A DNA stretch of 64,000 nucleotides from CALZFJ01 sp051878575 (GCA_051878575.1 JBJEKJ010000099.1:11353-75352), one strand, 5' to 3'; shown: positions 51,344 to 60,064, counted from the first letter of the stretch. Numbers and translations: made by a program. The notes: generated by a model not told the origin, from the letters alone.

Positions 51344-52630
51344 ATGGATAGGAGAGATGATACTTCGGCATCGGGATTTATTGAGTCGGGATATGAGGGC
51401 GTGAGTGCCACATTTACCGATGTCGAGATATTGCGTACTTCGGAGTTCAATATCCTTGCACGTGCCAAGCGCTACGGCAAGTGGTGGATGCTCAAAGGTC
51501 TTAATCCTGATGCGGAAGGTAGCGTCGTTCATAGTCGCATGCTGCATAAGGAGTTTGATATGCTTATGTCGTTGAGCCATAATTCGGTGGTGCAGGCAGT
51601 GTCGCTTGAGCCGGTGCAAGGGCTTGGAATGTGCATAGTGATGGAATATGTGGAGGGAGTGACGCTCAATGAGTGGGCGGAGACCCACACTCTGCGAACT
51701 GATCGCATGCGCATTGTATCGGAGCTTCTTGAGGCCGTGAGCTATATTCACTCATGCGGCATAGCGCACCGCGACCTCAAGCCTGCCAACATTATGGTTG
51801 CCACCAATGGCGGGACGCTGAAGATTATCGACTTCGGGCTTGCCGACAGCGACCGTGATGCCATACTCAAGCAGCCTGCCGGCACACGCCGCTATATGTC
51901 GCCTGAACAGGCTTCTGTAGCTGAGGCCGATGTGCGCAACGATATATTCAGCATTGGTGTGATTCTGCAAAACATTATTCCGTGGAGAAGATACGGCCAT
52001 ATTATGCGGCGATGCCTGTTGCCGATTGATGCCCGGTATCAGAGTGTGTCTGAATTGCAGGCTGCATTCGCTCACTTGGAGCGCATGAGGCGCGTATTCA
52101 GTAAGGTGGGCTATGTCACGTTGCTGCTTGCTGTGGCAACCGTGGCATGGTTTGGCAACAAAGGTGGAGCAGATAGCGCATCGGCAGAGATGATCGACTC
52201 GCTGCATGCGGTGGTGGCCGCCGCAAGAGCAAACATTGATTCGGTTAAAGCCCATTCTGCCGCAAAAATCGATTCCTTGCAGAGTGTGCTTACGGGAACT
52301 AAGTCGGGCCTGAAGGCGATACAGGACCGCGACAGCACCATTAATGCTCGTGCCGATGCTTTCCGACGAATATATGAAACCGGCTATGCCGCCCTTGAGA
52401 AGTGCTGGCAACGTGATTTGATGCACTATGATGCTACTGCCACCGTCGACGACAGGGTGATGTATGTACTCGCTATGTACGAGCACTTGCAGCAGACCGC
52501 CAAACAATATGTGAGCCGCCACAGTGCGGGATTGTCGAAAGATGCCGTGGGGTTGCTTGCTGAGTTGATGCAAAACCGAATAGTGTTTCACTACTATCCG
52601 CAGGGTAATGCTATGACGGAAAATTATTAA
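51344..52630 (+). CDS. Membrane-anchored Ser/Thr protein kinase
   Basis: A 428-residue Hanks-type kinase. Catalytic elements: the ATP lysine in KWWMLKG, Glu in HKEFDML, HRDLKPANIMV near residue 141, IDFGLAD, and GTRRYMSPEQ. The glycine-rich loop is degenerate. One membrane helix (GYVTLLLAVATVAWFG, about 255-271) leads to about 150 residues outside the membrane that begin with a coiled coil (SIINAR/AKIDSLQS region). So it senses outside and phosphorylates inside. Ser/Thr kinases are less frequent in Bacteroidales than in Actinobacteria. The gene 38 bases downstream is a likely partner or substrate. Confidence 0.9.
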   Translation: MDRRDDTSASGFIESGYEGVSATFTDVEILRTSEFNILARAKRYGKWWMLKGLNPDAEGSVVHSRMLHKEFDMLMSLSHNSVVQAVSLEPVQGLGMCIVMEYVEGVTLNEWAETHTLRTDRMRIVSELLEAVSYIHSCGIAHRDLKPANIMVATNGGTLKIIDFGLADSDRDAILKQPAGTRRYMSPEQASVAEADVRNDIFSIGVILQNIIPWRRYGHIMRRCLLPIDARYQSVSELQAAFAHLERMRRVFSKVGYVTLLLAVATVAWFGNKGGADSASAEMIDSLHAVVAAARANIDSVKAHSAAKIDSLQSVLTGTKSGLKAIQDRDSTINARADAFRRIYETGYAALEKCWQRDLMHYDATATVDDRVMYVLAMYEHLQQTAKQYVSRHSAGLSKDAVGLLAELMQNRIVFHYYPQGNAMTENY

Positions 52631-52667
52631 AGACTTACCTGCTCTTTTTATTCCGGAAATTGATAAG

Positions 52668-53261
52668 ATGGAAACCGTAAAGACAATTGAGAATCTTAGA
52701 AATGAGATAGAAACCGCAATTCACCGTCGCCTTGCCACACCGAAAGATTTCGATGCGCTGCGAGAGATGATTTTCTCGCGACTTCACATTCTTGTGAGTT
52801 CTACCACGCTGAAGCGAATATGGGGCTATATCGACGATAATGTGTGTACGCGGCGAAGCACGCTCGACATACTTGCCCGATACATTGGCTATGCCGATTT
52901 CGATGCCTACGAAAATGGCACGGTGGGCGATGCGGCTGAGTTGCCGAGCAATCCCGTTATGGCGCGTCGCATCGACGTGGACGAGCAGCTTCAGCCCGGA
53001 GATATGATTCGTCTGACATGGCAGCCGGGGCGCGTGTGCGATGTGGCCTATCGCGGCAACCGGGCGTTTTGTGTCGTTGCGTCGCAGTGTACGCGACTTA
53101 AGGCCGGCGACACCTTCAAGTGCAGCCTTATGATTGAGGATGAGCCGCTATATATCGACATGTTGGTCACTGCCGATTCGGCTGCTCCCATAGCCTATGT
53201 GTGCGGAAAGAAGTCGGGCATACACTTCGAGCCTATTCAGGCATCAGATGATTCGATGTGA
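52668..53261 (+). CDS. Putative DNA-binding partner of the kinase
   Basis: A 197-residue cytoplasmic protein. Its N-terminal 80 residues (SSTTLKRIWGYIDD, STLDILARYIGYADFDAYE) follow a pattern I have seen in many Bacteroidetes proteins and probably form a helical DNA-binding domain. The rest (LQPGDMIRLTWQPGRVCDVAY, KSGIHFEPIQ) is a beta-rich domain I cannot name. It shares an operon with the Ser/Thr kinase and could be the phosphorylated transcription factor; this is inference. Confidence 0.65.
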   Translation: METVKTIENLRNEIETAIHRRLATPKDFDALREMIFSRLHILVSSTTLKRIWGYIDDNVCTRRSTLDILARYIGYADFDAYENGTVGDAAELPSNPVMARRIDVDEQLQPGDMIRLTWQPGRVCDVAYRGNRAFCVVASQCTRLKAGDTFKCSLMIEDEPLYIDMLVTADSAAPIAYVCGKKSGIHFEPIQASDDSM

Positions 53262-53364
53262 TGCTTGCCCATATTGAGAGTTGGTGGGTAATCGCAATGA
53301 GTCACGATTGAAAAACGTAGAGCGGTCGGGGGTGGATAAGGTGGAGTCGGATGCTAATTTATTT

Positions 53365-53504
53365 CATGCGTACAAAAAAATATTTTATATTTGCAACAGT
53401 AATCCCGACGACGGGATTATAAAGTGATATTTAGGTTTTTAGCGGTGTCGCCGATGTGGGCGCCGGGTTGGAAACGGACATTACAAACATAAAATTCATT
53501 TACT
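53365..53504 (+). promoter_or_regulatory. Promoter and 5' hairpin of the GH13 gene
   Basis: TTTC (53362-53365) and TATATTTG (53386-53393) are 20 bases apart and give a transcription start near 53398-53400. The leader would begin with TAATCCCG-ACGA-CGGGATTA, a perfect 8-bp hairpin at 53400-53419, about 85 bases before the ATG. Such 5' hairpins can protect messages. Confidence 0.68.
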
Positions 53505-56249
53505 ATGATTCGACGAATTTTTCTATTTGTTGTGGCTGCGGCTATGCTGTCGGGCATTGCCGCAAAGGCCTCGGCTGTGGCGTGGGAGAGAACCGATTTC
53601 CGCGATGAGACGATTTACTTTGCCATGACCACGCGCTTCTATGATGGCGACCCCAAGAACAATGTGTGCGGATGGGACCGCCAGAACGTGCAGATTGCCA
53701 ACAACGACCCCGATTGGCGAGGCGATTTCAAGGGGCTTATCGAGAAGCTCGATTACATCAAGGCTCTCGGATTTACTGCCATCTGGATTACTCCGGTGGT
53801 GCAGAATGCTTCGGGAACCGACTTTCACGGCTATCATGCCATGGATATGAGCAGCGTGGATTTGCGCTACGAGAGCCATAAGGAGTGGGGCTCGGAGGAG
53901 GATGTGACCTTTCAGAGCCTTATTGATGCTGCTCACGCCAAGGGCATGAAAATTGTGCTCGACATTGTGCTGAACCACACGGGCAACTTCGGTGAGGCTA
54001 ATCTTAACCCGCTTTTCACCCGAAGCCGCAATATAAAGGACCAGGCTTCGATTTCGGCAGCGATTATTCCCAATTACGATCGTCTGCCAAGCAATTACAA
54101 TGAGCTGTCGGGGACGCAGCAATATCAGGAGAGATTCAAATACTTCAAGAATCCTCAGTATGACGTCCACAACTACTATCACCATTACGGAACCGGATGG
54201 AACTGGGATTATCCGAGCCGTTGGTGGGGACAGATTGCCGGCGACTGCGTAGACCTTAACACCGAGAACGACGCCGTGGCAGAGTATTTGGTGCAGTGCT
54301 ATGGCGAGTTTATCAAGATGGGCGTCGACGGTTTCCGCATCGACACCACAGGGCACATCGCTCGGCTCACATTCAATAAGCAATTCATTCCACAGCTGCT
54401 TGCCATCGGTGAGCAATACAAGGGAAAGCGTCTTAACGGTTGTCCGTTCTTTATGTTCGGCGAGTGCTGCGCGCGCTTCAGCGAGGTGACCTACCGTGGC
54501 CAGGCCAACCTGTCGAGCTATTTCTACACATGGAAGTCGCCCGAATCGCTTCTCGACCATTACGATGGCTCGCAGGAATACTGGGACACGCAGTCGCTTC
54601 CTGAGGGTCACGACAGCCCCGTAGGGCCTATGGAGCTTTGTGAGCAGGAGACGGAGTTCGGCCACACAAGCGACAATGTGCTTATGAAGGGCGGCGCATG
54701 GCATGAGCCCGACTATAGCGAGGCGTCGGGATTCAGCATCATCGACTTCCCCATGCACTACAATTTCAATAATGCCGCCGCGGCTGTGAATATCGCAAAG
54801 AGCGGCGACAAATACTACAACGATGCATCTTACAACGTGGTCTACGTCGACTCTCACGACTATTGCCCGGGTCCCAACGATGGCACGCGCTTCAATGGCG
54901 GCACGCAGCAGTGGGCTGAGAACCTGTCGCTGATGTTCACTTTCCGTGGCATTCCGTGCATATACTACGGGTCGGAGGTGGAGTTCAAGAAAGGCTGTAA
55001 GGTAGATGCCGGAGGCACCGACCTGCCGGTGAAGCAGTCGGGACGAGCCTATTTCGGCAATTACCTCGAGGGTGAGGTCGCAGCCACCGATTTTGGCGAG
55101 TATGAGGCATCGGGCAATGTCGCTCTTACGCTAAATGCCGACTTGGCGCAGCACATAATCCGGCTGAACAAAATCCGTGCAGCAGTGCCGGCGTTGCGCA
55201 AGGGCCAGTATACTTTCGACGGTTGCTCGGCTTCGGGCGGATATGCCTTCAAGCGGGCATGGAAGGATAGCTATGCCCTTGTGGCTATCAATGGCGGCGC
55301 TACGTTCAGCGGCGTTCCGGCGGGAAACTACGTCGACTTGGTGACGGGCGCGAGCTATACCCCCGCAAGTGGTAAAATCACCGTCGCGGCACCTGCCGGG
55401 AAGGGGCAGCTCCGCGTGCTCGTGAAAGACTGGCAAGGCGGCAAGGTGGGCGACGATGGCAAGTTCATTTATGCCAATTCGCCTGAGGCCCATGGTGGCG
55501 ACGTGACATTCGATGACCCCGGGACCACCGAATACTATACCGCCGATGACGCAGTGGGACAGCCTGAGGTGAAATTCTCGCCCGAAGGCGGCAATTTCAC
55601 TACTGCCACAATCACCGTCACCGCGACGCTGAATGATGTGGCCGTGAGCGGCTGGTATCGCATTGGTGAAGGTGGGGAAAAGACCACTTTCTACGACACC
55701 GCCACATTCACCATCGGAGAGAATATGGCTTATGGCGAGACCGTCGTCGTGCTTTATGGCGCCTTTGATGCTTCGGGCAAGGAATTTACAGGAAAGGTTA
55801 CATATAAAAAGGTCGATCCTAATGCCACCATCACCGTGTATGTGAAATCGCCCATTCAGCCATATCTCTATGCGTGGAGCACGGCCACAGGCTCGCTTGA
55901 GAAGCTTACGGGAGATTGGCCGGGTGTCAGGCTGACGGACAAAACCATAGTGGGCGGTGAGGAATTCTACTATCACACGTTCTCCGACGTGTCGATTATC
56001 AATATAATCTTCCACAACGGCAGTGGGGCGCAGACGTCTGACATTACCGGCATCACCGGAGACGTGTACTATGAGTACGATGGCTTGAGGCAGGCAAATT
56101 TATCGGGAGTTGAAGAGGTCACAGTCACCGAGAGCCGCACTCTTGAGGTCTACACCATCGATGGCCGTGCCATCCGCTCGGTGGAGTCGCTCAGCGAGCT
56201 ACAGCGAGGTGTATATATCGTCAATCGTCGCAAAGTGGTGATTTTGTAG
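53505..56249 (+). CDS. Secreted GH13 alpha-amylase with CBM26-like module and T9SS signal
   Basis: A 914-residue glycoside hydrolase of family 13. Signal peptide (about 1-24); catalytic barrel with YFAMTTRFYDGD, the metal-binding region VLDIVLNHTGNFGE, nucleophile Asp in DGFRIDTTGHI (near 282), acid Glu in FGECCARF (near 319) and Asp in VDSHDYCPG (near 447). Later domains include an Ig-like linker (660-770), a starch-binding CBM26-like module (ITVYVKSPIQPYLYAW, LTGDWPG, INIIFHNGSGAQT; about 775-865) and a T9SS tail (LEVYTIDGRAIRS, LQRGVYIVNRRKVVIL). It should digest starch or related alpha-glucans outside the cell. It is not beside the SusC/SusD pair (14 kb away). Confidence 0.94.
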   Translation: MIRRIFLFVVAAAMLSGIAAKASAVAWERTDFRDETIYFAMTTRFYDGDPKNNVCGWDRQNVQIANNDPDWRGDFKGLIEKLDYIKALGFTAIWITPVVQNASGTDFHGYHAMDMSSVDLRYESHKEWGSEEDVTFQSLIDAAHAKGMKIVLDIVLNHTGNFGEANLNPLFTRSRNIKDQASISAAIIPNYDRLPSNYNELSGTQQYQERFKYFKNPQYDVHNYYHHYGTGWNWDYPSRWWGQIAGDCVDLNTENDAVAEYLVQCYGEFIKMGVDGFRIDTTGHIARLTFNKQFIPQLLAIGEQYKGKRLNGCPFFMFGECCARFSEVTYRGQANLSSYFYTWKSPESLLDHYDGSQEYWDTQSLPEGHDSPVGPMELCEQETEFGHTSDNVLMKGGAWHEPDYSEASGFSIIDFPMHYNFNNAAAAVNIAKSGDKYYNDASYNVVYVDSHDYCPGPNDGTRFNGGTQQWAENLSLMFTFRGIPCIYYGSEVEFKKGCKVDAGGTDLPVKQSGRAYFGNYLEGEVAATDFGEYEASGNVALTLNADLAQHIIRLNKIRAAVPALRKGQYTFDGCSASGGYAFKRAWKDSYALVAINGGATFSGVPAGNYVDLVTGASYTPASGKITVAAPAGKGQLRVLVKDWQGGKVGDDGKFIYANSPEAHGGDVTFDDPGTTEYYTADDAVGQPEVKFSPEGGNFTTATITVTATLNDVAVSGWYRIGEGGEKTTFYDTATFTIGENMAYGETVVVLYGAFDASGKEFTGKVTYKKVDPNATITVYVKSPIQPYLYAWSTATGSLEKLTGDWPGVRLTDKTIVGGEEFYYHTFSDVSIINIIFHNGSGAQTSDITGITGDVYYEYDGLRQANLSGVEEVTVTESRTLEVYTIDGRAIRSVESLSELQRGVYIVNRRKVVIL

Positions 56250-56350
56250 CCGTGTGCTGAGCTAAAAGCGTATGGCTCAGGCTGCGATGAGCCTTTTTTG
56301 CCGAATTTTTTGCTTCATGCAGATAAATTTGGCGAAAAAATTGGCCGAAA

Positions 56351-56382
56351 TTTGCGTAGAATGTTGAAATTGTGTAAATTTG
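56351..56382 (+). promoter_or_regulatory. rpsU promoter
   Basis: TTTG (56351-56354) and TAAATTTG (56375-56382) are 20 bases apart, a perfect Bacteroidetes promoter. It predicts transcription from about 56387. Confidence 0.85.
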
Positions 56383-56384
56383 CG

Positions 56385-56652
56385 ACCGTTTTAGCGCCAA
56401 TCGGGGCTTTGTGTGGCTGCGAATGTCGATAAAACGGTTAAGTTTACTCAACTGAGAGGAGGTTATCGATTATAACAAGAAAAGACTTAAAAATTTAAAT
56501 ATCAGACAATTGCAAGGCGGTTTACCTGCATCCCGTCAAGCACTGCCCGCTGATGGCTATCGATTGCTGATGCCATTGCGGTCGGTATCCATCAATATGC
56601 GGAAAACATAAAACAAGAAATTAATAAACAAAAAATACAATTACAAAGAATT
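56385..56652 (+). promoter_or_regulatory. Long structured rpsU leader with Shine-Dalgarno-like motif
   Basis: The rpsU message should have an untranslated leader of about 265 bases. At its 5' end ACCGTTTTA (56385-56393) pairs with TAAAACGGT (56430-56438). AGGAGG, the perfect anti-anti-Shine-Dalgarno, lies at 56457-56462, about 190 bases before the rpsU start and not near an ATG. Further on, GATGG and CCATC near 56555-56600 can pair. I see no ORF start in it except a non-AUG (ATT) 9-codon frame 6 bases after AGGAGG. Such a leader could let free bS21 or the free 16S tail control rpsU; this is inference. Confidence 0.6.
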
Positions 56653-56844
56653 ATGATTATCGTACAAGTAAAAGAAGGCGAGAATATCGAAAGAGCTCTT
56701 AAAAAATTCAAAAGAAAATTCGAGAAGACCGGTGTGGTAAAAGAACTCCGCTCACGTCAAGCATTTGAGAAACCGTCGGTTACAAACCGCAAGAAGATGA
56801 TGAAGGCTGTCTATGTGCAGCAGTTGCGCCGCAACGAGGAGTAA
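56653..56844 (+). CDS. rpsU: 30S ribosomal protein bS21
   Basis: The 63-residue bS21 of the small subunit, rich in Arg/Lys, with the family signature VKEGENIERALKKFKRKFEKTGV and RKKMMKAVYVQQLRRN. bS21 sits by the 3' end of 16S rRNA and in Bacteroidetes takes part in masking the anti-Shine-Dalgarno, which fits rare Shine-Dalgarno use in this window. There is no clear Shine-Dalgarno just before the ATG. Confidence 0.97.
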   Translation: MIIVQVKEGENIERALKKFKRKFEKTGVVKELRSRQAFEKPSVTNRKKMMKAVYVQQLRRNEE

Positions 56845-56923
56845 TTTTCCGGTAAAATAATTTGCATATCTGAAATCTTTTGCATAAATTCGTAGCAAGG
56901 AACTTTAAAAGTACTGAGCTACT

Positions 56924-57835
56924 ATGCTAATCGAGGATTTCTTAAAATATCTACGGTATGAGTTGAATCTTTCAGCTTATACCGTTTTGTGTTATAAGAA
57001 CGACCTCGGTCAGTTTGTCGGCTTTCTCACCGCGGGGAAGGAGGAGCTTGACGCTGCAAGCGTGTCGGCCGCCGACGTCAGGGCGTGGGTAGCCCGGCTG
57101 TCGAGGGATGGCATAGCGGCACGCTCCATCAGACGCAAGATTCAGGCCCTTAGGGCATTCTATAAGTATCTTATGCGCCGTGGCGTGGTGGCTGAGAGTC
57201 CTGCCGCCGATGTGGAACTTGCCAAAGTGCGCAGGCGCCTGCCGTCGGTGGTGCGTGAGCAGAATATGAACAGTCTGCTCGACGAGGAGATTGATGACTC
57301 CGACTTTGATGCCGTGCGCGACAAGCTCGTGGTGATGATGTTCTACGAGACCGGAATACGCCGAGCCGAGCTTATCGGGCTCAAGGACGTGGACGTGTCG
57401 GTGGAAGCCAGGGAGCTGAAAGTGCTCGGAAAGCGCGACAAGGAGCGTATAGTGCCTTTCGGCGACGAGCTGGCTGAGTGGATAGCCCGCTATCGCAATT
57501 TGCGCGACGCCGTGGTGGGGGAGATCGAGGGCGGCAGTTTCTTCGTCAGGAGCGATGGCGAGCCGCTCTATCCGATGCTTGTGCACAGGCTCGTGCGCGA
57601 GAAGCTCGATGCGGCGGGAGGCTCGTCGAGGCGCAGTCCGCATGTGTTGAGGCACACATTCGCCTCGGCCATGCTCAATGGCGGAGCCGAGCTCAGTAGT
57701 GTAAAGGAGTTGCTCGGACATGAATCGCTTGCGGCAACGCAAGTGTACACACATATAACTTTTGGAGATTTAAAATCTAATTATGAACACGCCCATCCGA
57801 GGGCATTAAAAAAAGGAGGAAGATATGGAAGTTAG
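56924..57835 (+). CDS. xerC: Tyrosine recombinase, XerC/XerD-like
   Basis: A 303-residue tyrosine recombinase. Its N-terminal SAM-like DNA-binding domain begins MLIEDFLKYLRYELNLSAYTVLCYKNDLGQF. The catalytic residues are Arg in YETGIRRAELIGL, Lys in KVLGKRDKERIVPF, His/Arg in HVLRHTFASAML, His in LLGHESLAATQVYTH and the Tyr nucleophile in the same stretch. It fits chromosome-dimer resolution at dif in this standard rpsU-xer-hpf locus. There are no flanking inverted repeats suggesting an invertase. Its last codons contain the Shine-Dalgarno of hpf, and it overlaps hpf by 11 bases. Confidence 0.93.
   Translation: MLIEDFLKYLRYELNLSAYTVLCYKNDLGQFVGFLTAGKEELDAASVSAADVRAWVARLSRDGIAARSIRRKIQALRAFYKYLMRRGVVAESPAADVELAKVRRRLPSVVREQNMNSLLDEEIDDSDFDAVRDKLVVMMFYETGIRRAELIGLKDVDVSVEARELKVLGKRDKERIVPFGDELAEWIARYRNLRDAVVGEIEGGSFFVRSDGEPLYPMLVHRLVREKLDAAGGSSRRSPHVLRHTFASAMLNGGAELSSVKELLGHESLAATQVYTHITFGDLKSNYEHAHPRALKKGGRYGS
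57815..57819 (+). promoter_or_regulatory. Strong Shine-Dalgarno for hpf within the xerC end
   Basis: GGAGG preceded by A-rich bases stands 5 bases before ATG 57825. It is in the last codons of xerC, so the ribosome could pass from xerC to hpf. Confidence 0.85.
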
Positions 57836-58118
57836 AATTAAGGACATTCATTTCGACGCAACCGCAAAATTGGAGGAGTTTATCAACAAGAAAGCGCAGA
57901 AATTGGCGCGTCGACACGAGGAGGTGACAGCAATGGATGTGACCCTCAAAGTGGTGAAACCTGAGACTTCTAATAACAAGGAAGCAGGAGTGAAACTCAC
58001 TATACCAAATAAGGAGGCTCTTTTTGCCTCAAAAATAGCCGACACCTTCGAGGAGGCAGTGGATTTGTGCTTGGATGCGCTCGCTCGCCAGCTCGACAAG
58101 GCGTCGAAAGACAAGTAG
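57825..58118 (+). CDS. hpf: Ribosome hibernation-promoting factor (short HPF/RaiA)
   Basis: A 97-residue short-form HPF/YfiA. It binds the 30S A and P sites and idles ribosomes in starvation. The conserved start VRIKDIHFDATAKLEEFINKKAQKLARRHEEV in two parts, EAVDLCLDALARQLDK at the end. The short form lacks the C-terminal dimer domain, so 100S formation by this protein alone is not expected. A Shine-Dalgarno precedes it, unlike most genes here. Confidence 0.95.
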   Translation: MEVRIKDIHFDATAKLEEFINKKAQKLARRHEEVTAMDVTLKVVKPETSNNKEAGVKLTIPNKEALFASKIADTFEEAVDLCLDALARQLDKASKDK

Positions 58119-58163
58119 CGGCACTCTCGCGGCCACGGCATGCGGCTGCGAGGCGATGATAAT

Positions 58164-58204
58164 GCGGGAGTCGATGCCACCGAGCGCGGCTCCCGCTCTT
58201 TTTG
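58164..58204 (+). terminator. Terminator after hpf
   Basis: GCGGGAG (58164-58170) pairs with CTCCCGC (58190-58196), with an additional inner hairpin possible, followed by TCTTTTT. Confidence 0.85.
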
Positions 58205-58432
58205 CCGGGAGGCGCCACATAATATATAGGTTGGGGCGGGCTATGGCAAATTGTGGCGTGTGATGTGTCCGATGCTGCGCCAAACCGCTTGATTCGGGGA
58301 TTATTATTGGGAAAAATCGAGAATATGTAACTTTAGCACAAAAAAAGATTGAGGATTTTTTGGTATATAAAAAAATATGCTTAACTTTGCACCGCTTTAA
58401 GCTCGCAAGCCTGCTTGTGAGGGAAAAGGAAC
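58205..58432 (+). promoter_or_regulatory. Tandem promoters of the tRNA-tuf operon
   Basis: TTTG (58359-58362) and TAACTTTG (58382-58389) are 19 bases apart, giving a transcription start about 40 bases before tRNA-Thr. A second, weaker candidate (TTGG, then TAACTTTA near 58327) lies upstream. Two stacked promoters are usual for stable-RNA operons. The rest of the gap after the hpf terminator has no gene I can see. Confidence 0.8.
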
Positions 58433-58506
58433 GCCTCTTTAGCTCAGTTGGCCAGAGCACGTGATTTGTAATCTCGGGGTCGTTGGTTCGAATCCGACAA
58501 GAGGCT
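58433..58506 (+). tRNA. tRNA-Thr (UGU anticodon)
   Basis: A 74-base tRNA. Acceptor GCCTCTT pairs with AAGAGGC, anticodon loop TTTGTAA (UGU), T-loop GGTTCGAATCC. CCA is not encoded. One U-U pair is in the anticodon stem. Confidence 0.95.
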
Positions 58507-58519
58507 CAGAAAAAAACGA

Positions 58520-58602
58520 GGGTGGTTACCAGAGTGGCCAAATGGGACTGACTGTAACTCAGTTGTCTTTCGACTTCGGTGGTTCGAATCCATCACCACC
58601 CA
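58520..58602 (+). tRNA. tRNA-Tyr (GUA anticodon)
   Basis: An 83-base class II tRNA with acceptor GGGTGGT paired with ACCACCC, anticodon loop CTGTAAC (GUA) and a long variable arm. CCA is not encoded. Confidence 0.95.
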
Positions 58603-58611
58603 CAAAACAAT

Positions 58612-58684
58612 GCGGAAGTAGCTCAGTTGATAGAGCATCAGCCTTCCAAGCTGAGGGTCGCGAGTTTGAGCCTCGTCTTCCGCT
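58612..58684 (+). tRNA. tRNA-Gly (UCC anticodon)
   Basis: A 73-base tRNA; acceptor GCGGAAG pairs with CTTCCGC, anticodon loop CTTCCAA (UCC). CCA is not encoded. Confidence 0.95.
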
Positions 58685-58697
58685 CAAAGAAATTAAT

Positions 58698-58769
<72 letters not shown>

Positions 58770-58847
58770 CAAATGCTTCGCAAGAAGCGAGAAAGGAAAA
58801 ATATATAACGAGAAAGTTAATCATTAAAATCAAAAATAACTAAAGTT

Positions 58848-60032
58848 ATGGCAAAAGAGAAATTCGAAAGAACCAAACCGCATGTTAACATCGGTACAAT
58901 TGGTCACGTTGACCACGGTAAAACTACTTTGACCGCTGCTATCACAACAGTATTGGCAAAGCAGGGTCTTTCTGAGCTGCGTTCGTTCGATTCTATCGAC
59001 AACGCTCCTGAGGAGAAAGAGCGTGGTATCACTATCAATACTGCACACGTTGAGTATGAGACTGCAAACCGCCACTATGCACACGTTGACTGTCCGGGAC
59101 ACGCCGACTATGTGAAGAACATGGTAACTGGTGCTGCTCAGATGGACGGTGCTATCATCGTAGTTGCTGCTACCGACGGTCCGATGCCTCAGACTCGTGA
59201 GCACATCCTTTTGGCTCGTCAGGTGAACGTACCGCGTCTTGTCGTATTCTTGAACAAGTGCGATATGGTCGACGATGAGGAGATGTTCGACCTTGTAGAG
59301 ATGGAGATGCGCGATTTGCTCGCACAATATGAGTATGATGGCGACAACACTCCTATTATCCGCGGTTCTGCACTTGGCGCATTGAATGGTGAGCCACAGT
59401 GGGAGGCTAAGGTTATGGAGCTTATGGAGGCTGTTGACAATTGGATTCCGCTTCCTCCGCGCGACATCGACAAACCTTTCTTGATGCCTGTTGAGGACGT
59501 GTTCTCAATCACCGGCCGTGGTACTGTAGCAACAGGACGTATCGAGACCGGTATCGTTAAGGTAGGTGATGAGGTTCAAATCATGGGACTTGGCGCTGAC
59601 AAGAAGTCGGTTGTTACAGGTGTTGAGATGTTCCGTAAGATTCTTGACGAGGGCGAGGCTGGTGATAACGTAGGTCTTCTTCTCCGTGGTATCGACAAGA
59701 ACGAAATCAAGCGTGGTATGGTGCTTTGCCACCCGGGAGTTGTTAAACCTCACTCTGAGTTCAAGGCTTCAGTTTACGTATTGAAGAAAGAGGAAGGTGG
59801 ACGTCACACTCCGTTCCACAATCACTATCGTCCGCAGTTCTACATCCGTACACTCGATGTTACCGGTGAGATTACTCTTCCGGAAGGCGTAGAGATGGTG
59901 ATGCCTGGTGACCACGTGGAGATCATCGTTAAGCTCATCACTCCGGTAGCTTGCGACAAGGGTCTTCGCTTCGCAATCCGCGAGGGTGGCCGCACAGTAG
60001 GTTCAGGTCAAATCACTGAGATTCTTGACTAA
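58848..60032 (+). CDS. tuf: Translation elongation factor Tu
   Basis: EF-Tu, 394 residues, the GTPase that brings aminoacyl-tRNA to the ribosome. The G motifs are GHVDHGKTT (20-28), DCPGHADYVKN and NKCDMVD. Domains II and III follow (TGRGTVATGRIETG; EITLPEGVEMVMPGDH). It lies after four tRNA genes, a common order, and uses a codon set biased to high expression compared with the rest of the window. Confidence 0.99.
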   Translation: MAKEKFERTKPHVNIGTIGHVDHGKTTLTAAITTVLAKQGLSELRSFDSIDNAPEEKERGITINTAHVEYETANRHYAHVDCPGHADYVKNMVTGAAQMDGAIIVVAATDGPMPQTREHILLARQVNVPRLVVFLNKCDMVDDEEMFDLVEMEMRDLLAQYEYDGDNTPIIRGSALGALNGEPQWEAKVMELMEAVDNWIPLPPRDIDKPFLMPVEDVFSITGRGTVATGRIETGIVKVGDEVQIMGLGADKKSVVTGVEMFRKILDEGEAGDNVGLLLRGIDKNEIKRGMVLCHPGVVKPHSEFKASVYVLKKEEGGRHTPFHNHYRPQFYIRTLDVTGEITLPEGVEMVMPGDHVEIIVKLITPVACDKGLRFAIREGGRTVGSGQITEILD

Positions 60033-60064
60033 TACTCGGGAATCTTAATCGATAAGATTTAATC

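Noticed and set aside
56924..57835. Phase-variation invertase
   Set aside because: The recombinase sits in the standard rpsU-hpf locus and I see no flanking inverted repeats or invertible promoter; chromosome-dimer resolution is more likely.
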